This document shows, piece after piece, positions 24,055 through 30,880 of a stretch of 64,000 nt of DNA. Below the pieces are notes generated by a model. It was given only the letters and a program-made list of their open reading frames with translations. It ran no database searches and was not told the DNA's origin. The position numbers and the translations under genes were made by a program. This stretch comes from Antrihabitans stalactiti (lineage in GTDB: Bacteria; Actinomycetota; Actinomycetes; Mycobacteriales; Mycobacteriaceae), in contig NZ_VCQU01000009.1 of NCBI RefSeq assembly GCF_012932915.1, forward strand, positions 248,001 through 312,000, written 5' to 3'. The first letter of the stretch is position 1. Every line of letters starts with the position of its first letter.

Positions 24055-24573
24055 GTCCCGAGCCTACTCACAACAGGCCCAAGAATTCGGCACAAGAACT
24101 GGTCGCACGTCCGGTAACAGTCTGTTATATTTTCGAGACCTTCTCGAGCTGTACAGACCGAGTTAGTTGGGATAGAAGGTCGTCGAAGTTGAGGGTGTTT
24201 GCGGCTCGGTAGTTCGATGCGCCAATGCCGCCGCACAGTGAAGGGGCGATCACCCATGCACCATCCGAAACACCTCTCGCGTTCCAGCAGGCCGGATCCG
24301 GCTACCAGCGCCGAGCCGAGACACCGAGCCGAATCGGCCGAGCAACCAGTCTCAGGACCACGACATCGAGCGGCCCCAGATCTACCCGGTGCAGGCACGC
24401 TCTTCGGTGACGGTCGGCCGAAGCATTTCGCGAATCGGCGGGTGGACGATCCGCCGTCGGCGGTCGACGACATATACCTCGTGGGACGCAGTCGCCTGAG
24501 CTTCTGAGCTCGGTCAGGTGAATTCTTGGCCTCGGTACCGACTTTTCGGCCGATAGCGCAGCACAATGAATCG
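24055..24573. other. 519-bp region between fgd1 and the HAD gene
   Basis: No recognised gene, RNA or repeat was found. The stretch 24110-24220 is visibly more AT-rich than its surroundings (for example TTATATTTTCG near 24125). Two weak short frames overlap head to head: a plus-strand frame at 24256-24507 (listed separately) and a 42-codon minus-strand frame at 24125-24253. The region also carries the divergent promoters of fgd1 and the HAD gene. Confidence 0.6.
24256..24507 (+). CDS. Small hypothetical protein (doubtful)
   Basis: An 83-codon frame starts at ATG 24256, preceded by AAGGGG nine bases upstream. The N-terminal half is rich in Arg, His, Pro and Ser, and the C-terminal part (PDLPGAGTLFGDGRPKHF, VDDIYLVGRSRLSF) looks more protein-like. 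I recognise no family. Third-position GC is lower than in neighbouring genes. It may be chance coding or a remnant. Confidence 0.25.
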   Translation: MHHPKHLSRSSRPDPATSAEPRHRAESAEQPVSGPRHRAAPDLPGAGTLFGDGRPKHFANRRVDDPPSAVDDIYLVGRSRLSF

Positions 24574-25383
24574 ATGACCGACCACGAAGCCAGCACCGGA
24601 CTGTCCTACCTCATGGATATGGACGGGGTTCTCGTCCACGAAGAGCACCTGGTGCCCGGCGCCGACCGGTTCCTTGCCGAGTTGCAAAGCAACGGAACGC
24701 CTTTCATGGTGCTGACGAACAACTCGATCCGCACCCCGCGTGATCTGCAGGCGCGGCTGCGCCGGTCGGGGCTCGACCTGCCCGAGACCGCGATCTGGAC
24801 CTCCGCACTTGCCACCGCAACTTTCCTCGGCAATCAGCGCCCGAACGGCAGCGCATACGTCGTCGGCGAATCCGGCCTCACGACCGCATTGCACGACATC
24901 GGCTACGTCCTCACCGATAGCGACCCCGACTACGTCGTGCTCGGCGAAACCCGGACCTACTCGTTCGAAGCCATCACCACCGCGATCCGTTTGGTCGAGC
25001 GCGGCGCTCGTTTCATCGCGACCAACCCCGACGCCACCGGGCCTTCGCGAGACGGTTCACTGCCCGCAACTGGCGCGGTCGCGGCGCTGATCACCCGCGC
25101 GACCGGGCGCGAGCCGTACTACGTCGGGAAGCCGAACCCGCTGATGATGCGATCGGCTTTACGGTCCATTGGGGCGCATTCGGCGAGCACGCTGATGATC
25201 GGCGACCGCATGGACACCGACGTCGTCTCGGGCCTCGAAGCCGGGCTGCGAACGATTCTGGTACTCACTGGAATCTCGACGCGAGAGAGCGTGGAAGGAT
25301 TCCCGTATCGGCCGACACTGGTGCTCGATTCGGTCGCGGACCTGATCGGGCGCACACAAGATCCGTTCGCACCACTCGACTGA
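24574..25383 (+). CDS. HAD-superfamily phosphatase, subfamily IIA (NagD-like)
   Basis: This 269-residue HAD hydrolase has motif I LMDMDGVLVHEE, motif II VLTNNS and motif IV IGDRMDTDVVSGLEAG. The YVGKPNPLMMRSAL segment is typical of the NagD / 4-nitrophenylphosphatase group, which hydrolyses small phosphate esters such as nucleotides. The ATG at 24574 is preferred over an in-frame ATG at 24526 because the family fold begins just downstream of it. The physiological substrate is unknown. It is monocistronic or pairs with the following transglutaminase gene, 46 bp away. Confidence 0.88.
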   Translation: MTDHEASTGLSYLMDMDGVLVHEEHLVPGADRFLAELQSNGTPFMVLTNNSIRTPRDLQARLRRSGLDLPETAIWTSALATATFLGNQRPNGSAYVVGESGLTTALHDIGYVLTDSDPDYVVLGETRTYSFEAITTAIRLVERGARFIATNPDATGPSRDGSLPATGAVAALITRATGREPYYVGKPNPLMMRSALRSIGAHSASTLMIGDRMDTDVVSGLEAGLRTILVLTGISTRESVEGFPYRPTLVLDSVADLIGRTQDPFAPLD

Positions 25384-25429
25384 GGGACTCGTCGAGCGGC
25401 TCCGGCGACACCCTGGCAGTATCGGGCCA

Positions 25430-26233
25430 ATGAGGCGTGAGGTTTCGGCATCGTTGAACGCGGACATCATCGAGCCGACCGAACTCGAGTTCCAGATCGC
25501 GGTCGCGTTTCACCCCGGCGCGGAAGTGACGGAATCCCTGTCGTTTTCGCTCGACGGCGAACCGATCGTCGCGCACGAGGTAATCGCTGCCCATGGCACT
25601 CGAATCCACACCTTCCCCGCCGGCGTCGGCAATCTCCAGGTGCACTACGAGGCCACCATCGTCGGGCAATCGGAGCCGCTGCCGACCACCGATTACGACT
25701 TGTCGAAATACTTGCGGCCAAGCCGCTATGCCGAGGCAGACAAGTTCTTCGGCTATGCCGCAACGGAGTTCGGGAAGTCCAAAGGCTCTGCCGAGCTGCT
25801 GGAGCAGGTGTCGTCCTGGGTTGGCTCTCGACTCACCTACATGCCGGGCAGCAGCGACCCGATCGACGGCGCGGTCGAGACGCTACTTTCCGGCACCGGC
25901 GTGTGCCGCGACTATGCGCACCTCGTCGTGGCGTTGCTGCGAGCCGTCTTCGTACCCGCCCGGGTCGTGGCGGTCTACGCGCCCGGCTGCAATCCGATGG
26001 ACTTTCACGCCGTGGCCGAGGCCTATATCGACGGAGTGTGGCGAGTAGTCGACGCAACCTGCCTCGCTCCCCGATCGACGCTGGTCCGAATCGCGACCGG
26101 CCGCGACGCATCCGACACCGCGTTCATGGACAACCACGGTGGCGCAGTGAACCTCAACGCTGCGTGGGTCACCGCGTGGGTCGAGGGCGAGCTGCCCATC
26201 GACGACGTCACCGAGCTGGTGTCGATCGCGTAA
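25430..26233 (+). CDS. Transglutaminase-like cysteine protease family protein
   Basis: This 267-residue cytoplasmic protein has an N-terminal beta-rich region followed by a transglutaminase-like core from about residue 120. The Cys-His-Asp triad is visible in order as GTGVCRDYAHL, MDFHAVAEAY and WRVVDATCLAP. This family includes peptidases and amidases, and the reaction here is unknown. No signal peptide is seen. It converges on the ECF sigma gene, 23 bp away, with no hairpin between them. Confidence 0.85.
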   Translation: MRREVSASLNADIIEPTELEFQIAVAFHPGAEVTESLSFSLDGEPIVAHEVIAAHGTRIHTFPAGVGNLQVHYEATIVGQSEPLPTTDYDLSKYLRPSRYAEADKFFGYAATEFGKSKGSAELLEQVSSWVGSRLTYMPGSSDPIDGAVETLLSGTGVCRDYAHLVVALLRAVFVPARVVAVYAPGCNPMDFHAVAEAYIDGVWRVVDATCLAPRSTLVRIATGRDASDTAFMDNHGGAVNLNAAWVTAWVEGELPIDDVTELVSIA

Positions 26234-26256
26234 AGCTCACCCCTCGTGACCGTTGA

Positions 26257-27135
26257 TCAGCGCGCCAGCAGCCGGACCGCCGAAATAGCCGCCAACTTCT
26301 CCGGATTCCGGACGATGTAGATACGACTGACCAACGAATCGACCACCTCGATCATGACCGCCGAATCGAGGCGGTCACCGAAGCTCAGCAACACTGCAGG
26401 CAGACCGTTCAGCACTGTGAACTCCGGCACCAACCCTGGTTCGAAGTTGGTGGCGATACCGACCAGGTAGCGGGCCACATGGTCCGCGCCGATGATCGGT
26501 CTGCGTGCTGCGCTCAACTTGCCGCCACCGTCCGACAGCGAAACTGCATCGGGTGCAAGCATTTCCATCAGCACGTCGACCGCGCCCGTCGACGCCGCGA
26601 GCAGGAACGACGCAGTGATCGCCGCCGCCTCTTCGGCATCTGCGACGTAGCGCCTGCGTCGAGCCTGCACATGCTCCCGCGCGCGATGTGCGATCTGGCG
26701 AACCGCTGCAGCGGACTTGCCGATGGTCTCGGCAATCTCGGCGTGGCCGAAGCCGAACACCTCGTGCATGACGAAGACGGTGCGCTCGTCCGGACCGAGC
26801 GTCTCGAGGACGAGAAGCATTGCCATGGAGACAGACTCGGCAAGAACGACGTCGTCCGCTGCATCCCGCTCGGTCCGGATCGGCTCGGGCAACCAGTTCC
26901 CGACGTATTCTTCGCGCCGTCGTTGTGCGGTCCGCAGGCTGTTCAGCGACTGCCTGCTGACAACCTGCGCCAGATACGCGCGTGGACTCTCCACCGAAGC
27001 CAGGTCCACCTCGGACCAGCGAATGAAGCTTTCTTGCAGCACATCGTCGGCATCGGTTGCGGTGCCGGTGATTTCATAGGCAATCGCGAAAAGGAGCGGT
27101 CGGTACTCGTCGAAGAGGTCTGCGTGCGTCGTCAC
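26257..27135 (-). CDS. ECF41-type RNA polymerase sigma factor with SnoaL-like C-terminal domain
   Basis: This is a 292-residue ECF sigma factor. Sigma-2 (LFDEYRPLLFAIAYEITG, DADDVLQESFIRW) and sigma-4 (VFVMHEVFGFGHAEIAETIGKSAAAVRQ) are followed by an NTF2/SnoaL-like extension from about residue 170. Three marks of the ECF41 group are present: WLPEP in the linker, SDGGGK in the extension and NPEKL near the C-terminus. In that group the fused domain replaces an anti-sigma factor. The GTG at 27135 is chosen because it overlaps the TGA of the upstream oxidoreductase gene. Upstream in-frame ATG codons would lie deep inside that gene. It is likely autoregulated from the promoter at 28310-28336. Confidence 0.9.
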   Translation of the reverse strand: MTTHADLFDEYRPLLFAIAYEITGTATDADDVLQESFIRWSEVDLASVESPRAYLAQVVSRQSLNSLRTAQRRREEYVGNWLPEPIRTERDAADDVVLAESVSMAMLLVLETLGPDERTVFVMHEVFGFGHAEIAETIGKSAAAVRQIAHRAREHVQARRRRYVADAEEAAAITASFLLAASTGAVDVLMEMLAPDAVSLSDGGGKLSAARRPIIGADHVARYLVGIATNFEPGLVPEFTVLNGLPAVLLSFGDRLDSAVMIEVVDSLVSRIYIVRNPEKLAAISAVRLLAR

Positions 27136-28301
27136 GCTGTCACGAGATCCTTCCGACGGCGCGGCGCAGGCATCGCGAGCTGCTGCCGCTTCATTCGTCC
27201 TTGAATTCTCAAGCCCCACAGGGTCGCCCGGCAGACCAGCTCTTTCACTACAGCCGCCGACGCGCCCCGCATAATCATGCTACGCGGCGAGTCGTCCAGA
27301 TGGGCGAATTGGATAACCCCCGATCGCCTGCCCAACGAGATGTTGGTCCCGACGAAGCCGAACGAAACAGGTTCAGCCGCAGTACCTTCCAACCCAGCCA
27401 ACACGGTCGAGCCACCGTGCGCCCCCAGCGGCGACGCCGATTGACAACTCATCCGGTTGTACCAACCGATCTCCGGCGGCAACGAGATCGCGTCACCGAC
27501 GCCGACGATGTCCGGCCGACCCAGCGCGGTCAAAGTCTCGTCGACCAGCAGGCGTCCGGCGTCGTCCGTAGGGAGCCCACTGCGCGTTGCCAATTGGGGC
27601 GCACCGAACGAACAGCAGACGACGGTGGCAGCACTCGTCCGAGTACGGCCATCGGCGGTGACGACCCCTCCATCGACAACGCGCGTCACCGCCGTGCCCG
27701 CCTCGACCTCCACGCCGAGCTTCTCCAGCTGCCGGACGATCGCACGTCTCGCCCGGGCCGACACTCCTGCCGCAAGGTCGCCGGCGGCCAACAGGGTCAC
27801 GTGCACGCGAGGGAGCTGCTCGGCGATCTCTGCGGCGAGTTCGATTCCCGTCGGTCCGCCGCCGACGACGGTCACTGTGGCGGCATCGGGCAACTCGGCC
27901 AGTCGCGTCTTCAATTCGCGCGCCTCATGCAATTGCGCGACGAACAGGGCGTGCTCGGCGGCTCCCGGAATCGCAGTCGTATTCGACGTGCTGCCAACGG
28001 CATACACGAGTCGGTCGAATGGCAAGGTCGAGCCGTCACTCAGCTCGACCTCGCCGTCACCGATCCGATCGACCCACTCGATCCGGACCTGCGCACCCTT
28101 GTGCACGAGCGTGTTCAACGGCACCAGCGCGGTCGACGTCCCCGCCGCCAGCTGATGCAGCCGAATTCGCTCCACGAAGTCCGGGCGCGGGTTCACCACG
28201 GTCACCGCGATGTCCTCGCGCCCGGCAGCGAGTATGCGGTTGGTCGCCATGACCCCCGCGTACCCCGCACCAACAACCACGACCTGCCGTTTGTTTGTCA
28301 T
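27132..28301 (-). CDS. FAD/NAD(P)-dependent oxidoreductase (type II NADH dehydrogenase-like), ECF41 partner
   Basis: This 389-residue flavoprotein has two dinucleotide-binding sites, VVVVGAGYAGVMATNRIL at the N-terminus and VTVVGGGPTGIELAAEIAE in the middle. A later IVGVGDAISLP segment contacts FAD. It resembles Ndh-2/FSP1-like oxidoreductases and is shorter than M. tuberculosis NdhA (Rv0392c), lacking an obvious C-terminal membrane anchor. An oxidoreductase is one of the usual cotranscribed partners of ECF41 sigma factors, and this gene overlaps the sigma gene by 4 bp. The ATG at 28301 is chosen because an ECF-type promoter lies directly upstream. The redox substrate is unknown. Confidence 0.85.
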   Translation of the reverse strand: MTNKRQVVVVGAGYAGVMATNRILAAGREDIAVTVVNPRPDFVERIRLHQLAAGTSTALVPLNTLVHKGAQVRIEWVDRIGDGEVELSDGSTLPFDRLVYAVGSTSNTTAIPGAAEHALFVAQLHEARELKTRLAELPDAATVTVVGGGPTGIELAAEIAEQLPRVHVTLLAAGDLAAGVSARARRAIVRQLEKLGVEVEAGTAVTRVVDGGVVTADGRTRTSAATVVCCSFGAPQLATRSGLPTDDAGRLLVDETLTALGRPDIVGVGDAISLPPEIGWYNRMSCQSASPLGAHGGSTVLAGLEGTAAEPVSFGFVGTNISLGRRSGVIQFAHLDDSPRSMIMRGASAAVVKELVCRATLWGLRIQGRMKRQQLAMPAPRRRKDLVTA

Positions 28302-28309
28302 GCCCTTTA

Positions 28310-28336
28310 GACACCGCAGCCGCGGGAAATGTGACA
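28310..28336 (-). promoter_or_regulatory. Candidate ECF41-dependent promoter
   Basis: On the minus strand TGTCACA (28336-28330) is followed after exactly 16 nt by TGTC (28313-28310), with the ATG of the oxidoreductase gene 9 nt further on. ECF41 promoters are described as TGTCACA with a downstream CGTC at about this spacing, so only one base differs. This supports autoregulation of the oxidoreductase-sigma operon. Confidence 0.6.
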
Positions 28337-28349
28337 CCCCACCCAACTC

Positions 28350-28393
28350 CCGTGCGCGCGTCTCACCCCCAGAGGGGTGAAATTCGCTCACAG
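28350..28393 (+). repeat. 44-nt hairpin repeat, copy A
   Basis: The sequence begins CCGTGCGCGCGTCTCACCCC and folds on a TCACCCC / GGGGTGA core (28363-28369 with 28374-28380) with a partly paired outer stem. It is homologous to copies B (28408-28451) and C (30255-30298) but lies in the opposite orientation. It sits between copy B and the ECF41 promoter, upstream of the oxidoreductase gene, so it may insulate that operon from metZ transcription. Confidence 0.6.
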
Positions 28394-28407
28394 TTGCTCG
28401 CGCAGAA

Positions 28408-28451
28408 CCGTGCGCGATTTTTACCCATGGGAGGGTGAGACGCGCGCACGG
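28408..28451 (-). terminator. 44-nt hairpin repeat, copy B: metZ terminator
   Basis: The outer arms CCGTGCGCG (28408-28416) and CGCGCACGG (28443-28451) are perfect, and the inner stem has two mismatches and G-U pairs. The hairpin starts one base after the metZ stop codon. It has the same length and the same two mismatch positions as copy C. Confidence 0.65.
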
Positions 28452-28452
28452 A

Positions 28453-29676
28453 TTAGGGGGTGAGGGCCTGATCCAGATCGCCGAGCAAATCCTCGACATC
28501 TTCGAGTCCCACCGAGATGCGGACCACGGAGTCGGTGATTCCGACGGCCGCTCGACCTTCCGGACCCATGGCGCGGTGCGTCGTGGTCGCGGGGTGGGTG
28601 ATCAGCGACTTCGCGTCACCCAGGTTGTTCGAGATGTCGACGATGCGGAGGGCATCGAGGACCTCGAAGGCACGCTTCTTACCGAGTCCCTCGGGCGCCG
28701 CGAGCTCGAAGGTGACGACCGTGCCGCCGCCCTTCATCTGCCGCTTGGCGAGGTCGTACTGAGGATGGGATTCGAGGTACGGGTACTTCACCCATGCGAC
28801 CGACGGGTGCGACTCGAGGAACTTCGCGATTTGCAGCGCTGACCCGGTGGAGTGGTTGACGCGCAGCGGCATCGTCTCCAGACCCTTCAACAAGGTCCAG
28901 GCGTTGAACGGACTCAGCGCCGGACCGGTATGGCGCATCAACGTCTTCACCGGACCGTCGATGTACTCCTGCGTGCCCAGAATCGCGCCGCCGAGGACCC
29001 TGCCCTGACCGTCGATGTGCTTGGTGCCCGAATAGACCACGACGTCGGCGCCGAGCTCGAAGCTGCGCTGCAGCAACGGGGTCGCGAAGACGTTGTCCAA
29101 CACCACTTGGGCCCCAGCAGCGTGGGCAAGTTCCACCACGGCGGGCACGTCGACAAGCGACTGCATCGGATTGGACGGCGTTTCGAAGAACACTGCGGTG
29201 GTCGGCACCGAGAGCGCCTGCTCCCACTGGTCGAGATCTTCGCCGTCGACGAAGACGGTCTCGATTCCCCACCGCGGCAGGATCTCGTTACAGACCACGA
29301 AACACGAGCCGAACAGGCTGCGGGCCGCGACGAGCCGGTCACCGGCCTTCAGCAGCGCACCGAGTGCGGTGAAGACTGCGGCCATGCCGCTGGCTGTCGC
29401 GAAGCATGCCTCGGCCCCGTCGATGAGCCGCATCCGCTCCTCGAACATGGCGACCGTGGGGTTGCCGTAGCGCGAGTAGACGTAGTGGTCAACGTCGCCG
29501 GTGAACGCGGCCTCAGCTGCTCCGGCACTTTCGTAGACGAATCCCGAAGTCAGGTACAGGGCTTCGGCATTCTCTTCGAAACCGGACCGCATCAGTCCGC
29601 CGCGCACACCGATCGTCGCGGGACCGACGCCTTCGGGCAACGGCTTCTCGAACGCCCCACCCGTCGGCTTGCTCAT
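28453..29676 (-). CDS. metZ: O-succinylhomoserine sulfhydrylase MetZ
   Basis: This PLP enzyme makes homocysteine from O-succinylhomoserine and sulfide. It has 407 residues (406 in M. tuberculosis Rv0391). Family landmarks are YSRYGNPTVAMFEERMRLI, FATASGMAAVF, FETPSNPMQSLVDV and the PLP-lysine motif VVYSGTKHIDGQGRVLGG. Its ATG overlaps the stop of the rhodanese gene (ATGA), so the two are coupled. Expression is under the SAM-IV riboswitch upstream of the rhodanese gene. Confidence 0.95.
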   Translation of the reverse strand: MSKPTGGAFEKPLPEGVGPATIGVRGGLMRSGFEENAEALYLTSGFVYESAGAAEAAFTGDVDHYVYSRYGNPTVAMFEERMRLIDGAEACFATASGMAAVFTALGALLKAGDRLVAARSLFGSCFVVCNEILPRWGIETVFVDGEDLDQWEQALSVPTTAVFFETPSNPMQSLVDVPAVVELAHAAGAQVVLDNVFATPLLQRSFELGADVVVYSGTKHIDGQGRVLGGAILGTQEYIDGPVKTLMRHTGPALSPFNAWTLLKGLETMPLRVNHSTGSALQIAKFLESHPSVAWVKYPYLESHPQYDLAKRQMKGGGTVVTFELAAPEGLGKKRAFEVLDALRIVDISNNLGDAKSLITHPATTTHRAMGPEGRAAVGITDSVVRISVGLEDVEDLLGDLDQALTP

Positions 29677-30080
29677 GACTGCTTCCAGGGCAGGCCGAGG
29701 ACCTTCCAGCCGTTGACGTTGCGTTGGCCTGCGGGTCCGACCGCGCCTTCGAAGCCTTCGAGAACGTTGTACGACGGACCGATTCCTGCATTGGTCGCTG
29801 CGATGGCCGTATGCACGGACCGGTTTCCGGAACGGCAGAGGAAGACGACCGGTCCGTCGGTGACGCCGGCGGCCTTCAAGTCTTCGACGAAATTCGCGTT
29901 CCGACTGCCCGTATTGTCGACCCATTCGATGAAGATCGGGGTCTTGCCGATTTCGGTGGTGTCGGGGATGCCGATCTTGCGCCACTCGCCGTCGGTCCGT
30001 ACGTCGACCAACACCGCGGCCGGATCGTCCCGAAGCAGGTCCCATGCCTGCTGGGGAGTCAGATCACCTGCATAGCTCAC
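29673..30080 (-). CDS. Rhodanese-like sulfurtransferase
   Basis: This single-domain rhodanese of 135 residues has the active-site loop FLCRSGNRS with the persulfide cysteine, and an N-terminal PQQAWDLLRDDPAAVLVDVRT. It matches Rv0390, upstream of metZ in M. tuberculosis, and may deliver sulfide-level sulfur for homocysteine synthesis (inference). The GTG at 30080 is chosen because AAGGG lies seven bases upstream. A longer in-frame start at 30128 would fall inside the SAM-IV aptamer. Confidence 0.9.
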   Translation of the reverse strand: MSYAGDLTPQQAWDLLRDDPAAVLVDVRTDGEWRKIGIPDTTEIGKTPIFIEWVDNTGSRNANFVEDLKAAGVTDGPVVFLCRSGNRSVHTAIAATNAGIGPSYNVLEGFEGAVGPAGQRNVNGWKVLGLPWKQS

Positions 30081-30095
30081 TTGAATGCCCTTCCG

Positions 30096-30216
30096 AATCC
30101 ACACTTGCCGTGTCCGGTATTGGAGCACGGCCAGGTCGTCACCCGGAGCACCCCACCGTGGCGGAGGGTTGCCGACCAGCGAGCCGGGGCTTGTTGCTGG
30201 TACTCATGACCTGACA
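30096..30216 (-). ncRNA. SAM-IV riboswitch controlling rhodanese-metZ
   Basis: On the minus strand the leader reads GGTCATGAGTACCAGC, CAAGCCCCGGCTCGCTGGTC, GGCAACCCTCC, CGGTGGGGTGC, TCCGGGTGACGACC and GGCAAGTGTGG, in that order. This is the conserved core and pseudoknot region of the actinobacterial SAM-IV aptamer, which precedes metZ-type genes. Its 3' end lies about 15 nt from the GTG of the rhodanese gene, so S-adenosylmethionine probably shuts translation. Confidence 0.9.
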
Positions 30217-30254
30217 CGAGGATCGCTGCTCAGCGGCGCGATTGTCAACTTCGA

Positions 30255-30298
30255 CCGTGCGTGATTTTCACCCCTATGACGGTGAGACGCGCGCACGG
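30255..30298 (-). terminator. 44-nt hairpin repeat, copy C
   Basis: The arms CCGTGCGTGATTTTCACC and GGTGAGACGCGCGCACGG pair with the same mismatch pattern as copy B. The hairpin starts two bases after the stop of the minus-strand membrane protein gene that ends at 30301, so it most likely terminates that transcript. Confidence 0.65.
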
Positions 30299-30300
30299 GG

Positions 30301-30705
30301 TTAGTTGCAGACCAGCCACTTCCCGTTCCTGCGGACGAAATTCCAGGTCGCGGTCTTCTCGTCTTTGTCGTCGACCTTCGTCGTGACTTCGGCTTTCGCG
30401 CTGTTTCCGTCGAGGGCGACATCGGCGACCTTCTCGTAGCTCAGCTTGCCTTTGCGGTCGGCGAGAATCTTGCCGTCGAATTGGGCGCAGGCGGTGTCAC
30501 GTTTGCGCTGCTCATCGTCGCCGTTGCGAGCAGCGATGAACTCGGTGACCGACACCTCGATCTGTTGGCCTTCGGTGAGGTTGTCCTCGGCAGGCGAGAT
30601 GATCCCAGCGATGATGACTGCCGCGACGATCGCCAGGACGACGGCCAATGCTGCGATGATCGGGACTGCGGTACGCGGCGGCTCGGGCTTGCTCTCGTCG
30701 GTCAC
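30301..30705 (-). CDS. Membrane-anchored protein with NTF2-like extracellular domain
   Basis: This 134-residue protein has a short Pro-rich cytoplasmic N-terminus and one transmembrane helix (AALAVVLAIVAAVIIAGII). An outside domain follows with VTEFIAARNGDDEQRKRDTAC, alternating strands and a final TWNFVRRNGKWLVCN. The two Cys could form a disulfide. The layout resembles small actinobacterial DUF4878/lumazine-binding-like membrane proteins. No function is known to me. It starts about 110 bp from the iron box upstream of fprA, on the opposite strand. Confidence 0.75.
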   Translation of the reverse strand: MTDESKPEPPRTAVPIIAALAVVLAIVAAVIIAGIISPAEDNLTEGQQIEVSVTEFIAARNGDDEQRKRDTACAQFDGKILADRKGKLSYEKVADVALDGNSAKAEVTTKVDDKDEKTATWNFVRRNGKWLVCN

Positions 30706-30791
30706 GTGCAGGATCTTCCCCTGCGTGTCCGGTTTCGGGCAAACAGGTCACCCTGATCCCCCGCTGCGGGAGGGGCGCTGTGCCGAGACGA

Positions 30792-30832
30792 TAGAATAGG
30801 CACTTCGCATATGTTAGGCGAGGCTAATTTGC
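30792..30832 (+). promoter_or_regulatory. Promoter with IdeR/DtxR iron box upstream of fprA
   Basis: A -10-like TAGAAT (30792-30797) is followed by TTAGGCGAGGCTAATTTGC (30814-30832). This matches 13 of 19 positions of the mycobacterial iron-box consensus, including both conserved blocks TTAGG and AGGCTAA. The box would cover the start of the transcript, a classic repression position when iron is abundant. Confidence 0.65.
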
Positions 30833-30880
30833 GGCCTCGCGTCACACGAATTTCGTTCGTAGAGAAGGTGCACGGTAAAG

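Noticed and set aside
24125-24253. 42-codon minus-strand frame (IAPSLCGGIGASNYRAANTL...)
   Set aside because: It reads plausibly but has low third-position GC, no Shine-Dalgarno and no recognised family. It is noted only within the gap description.
26234-26256. Terminator between the convergent transglutaminase-like and ECF41 genes
   Set aside because: The 23-bp gap has no inverted repeat, unlike the other convergent junctions with palindromes.
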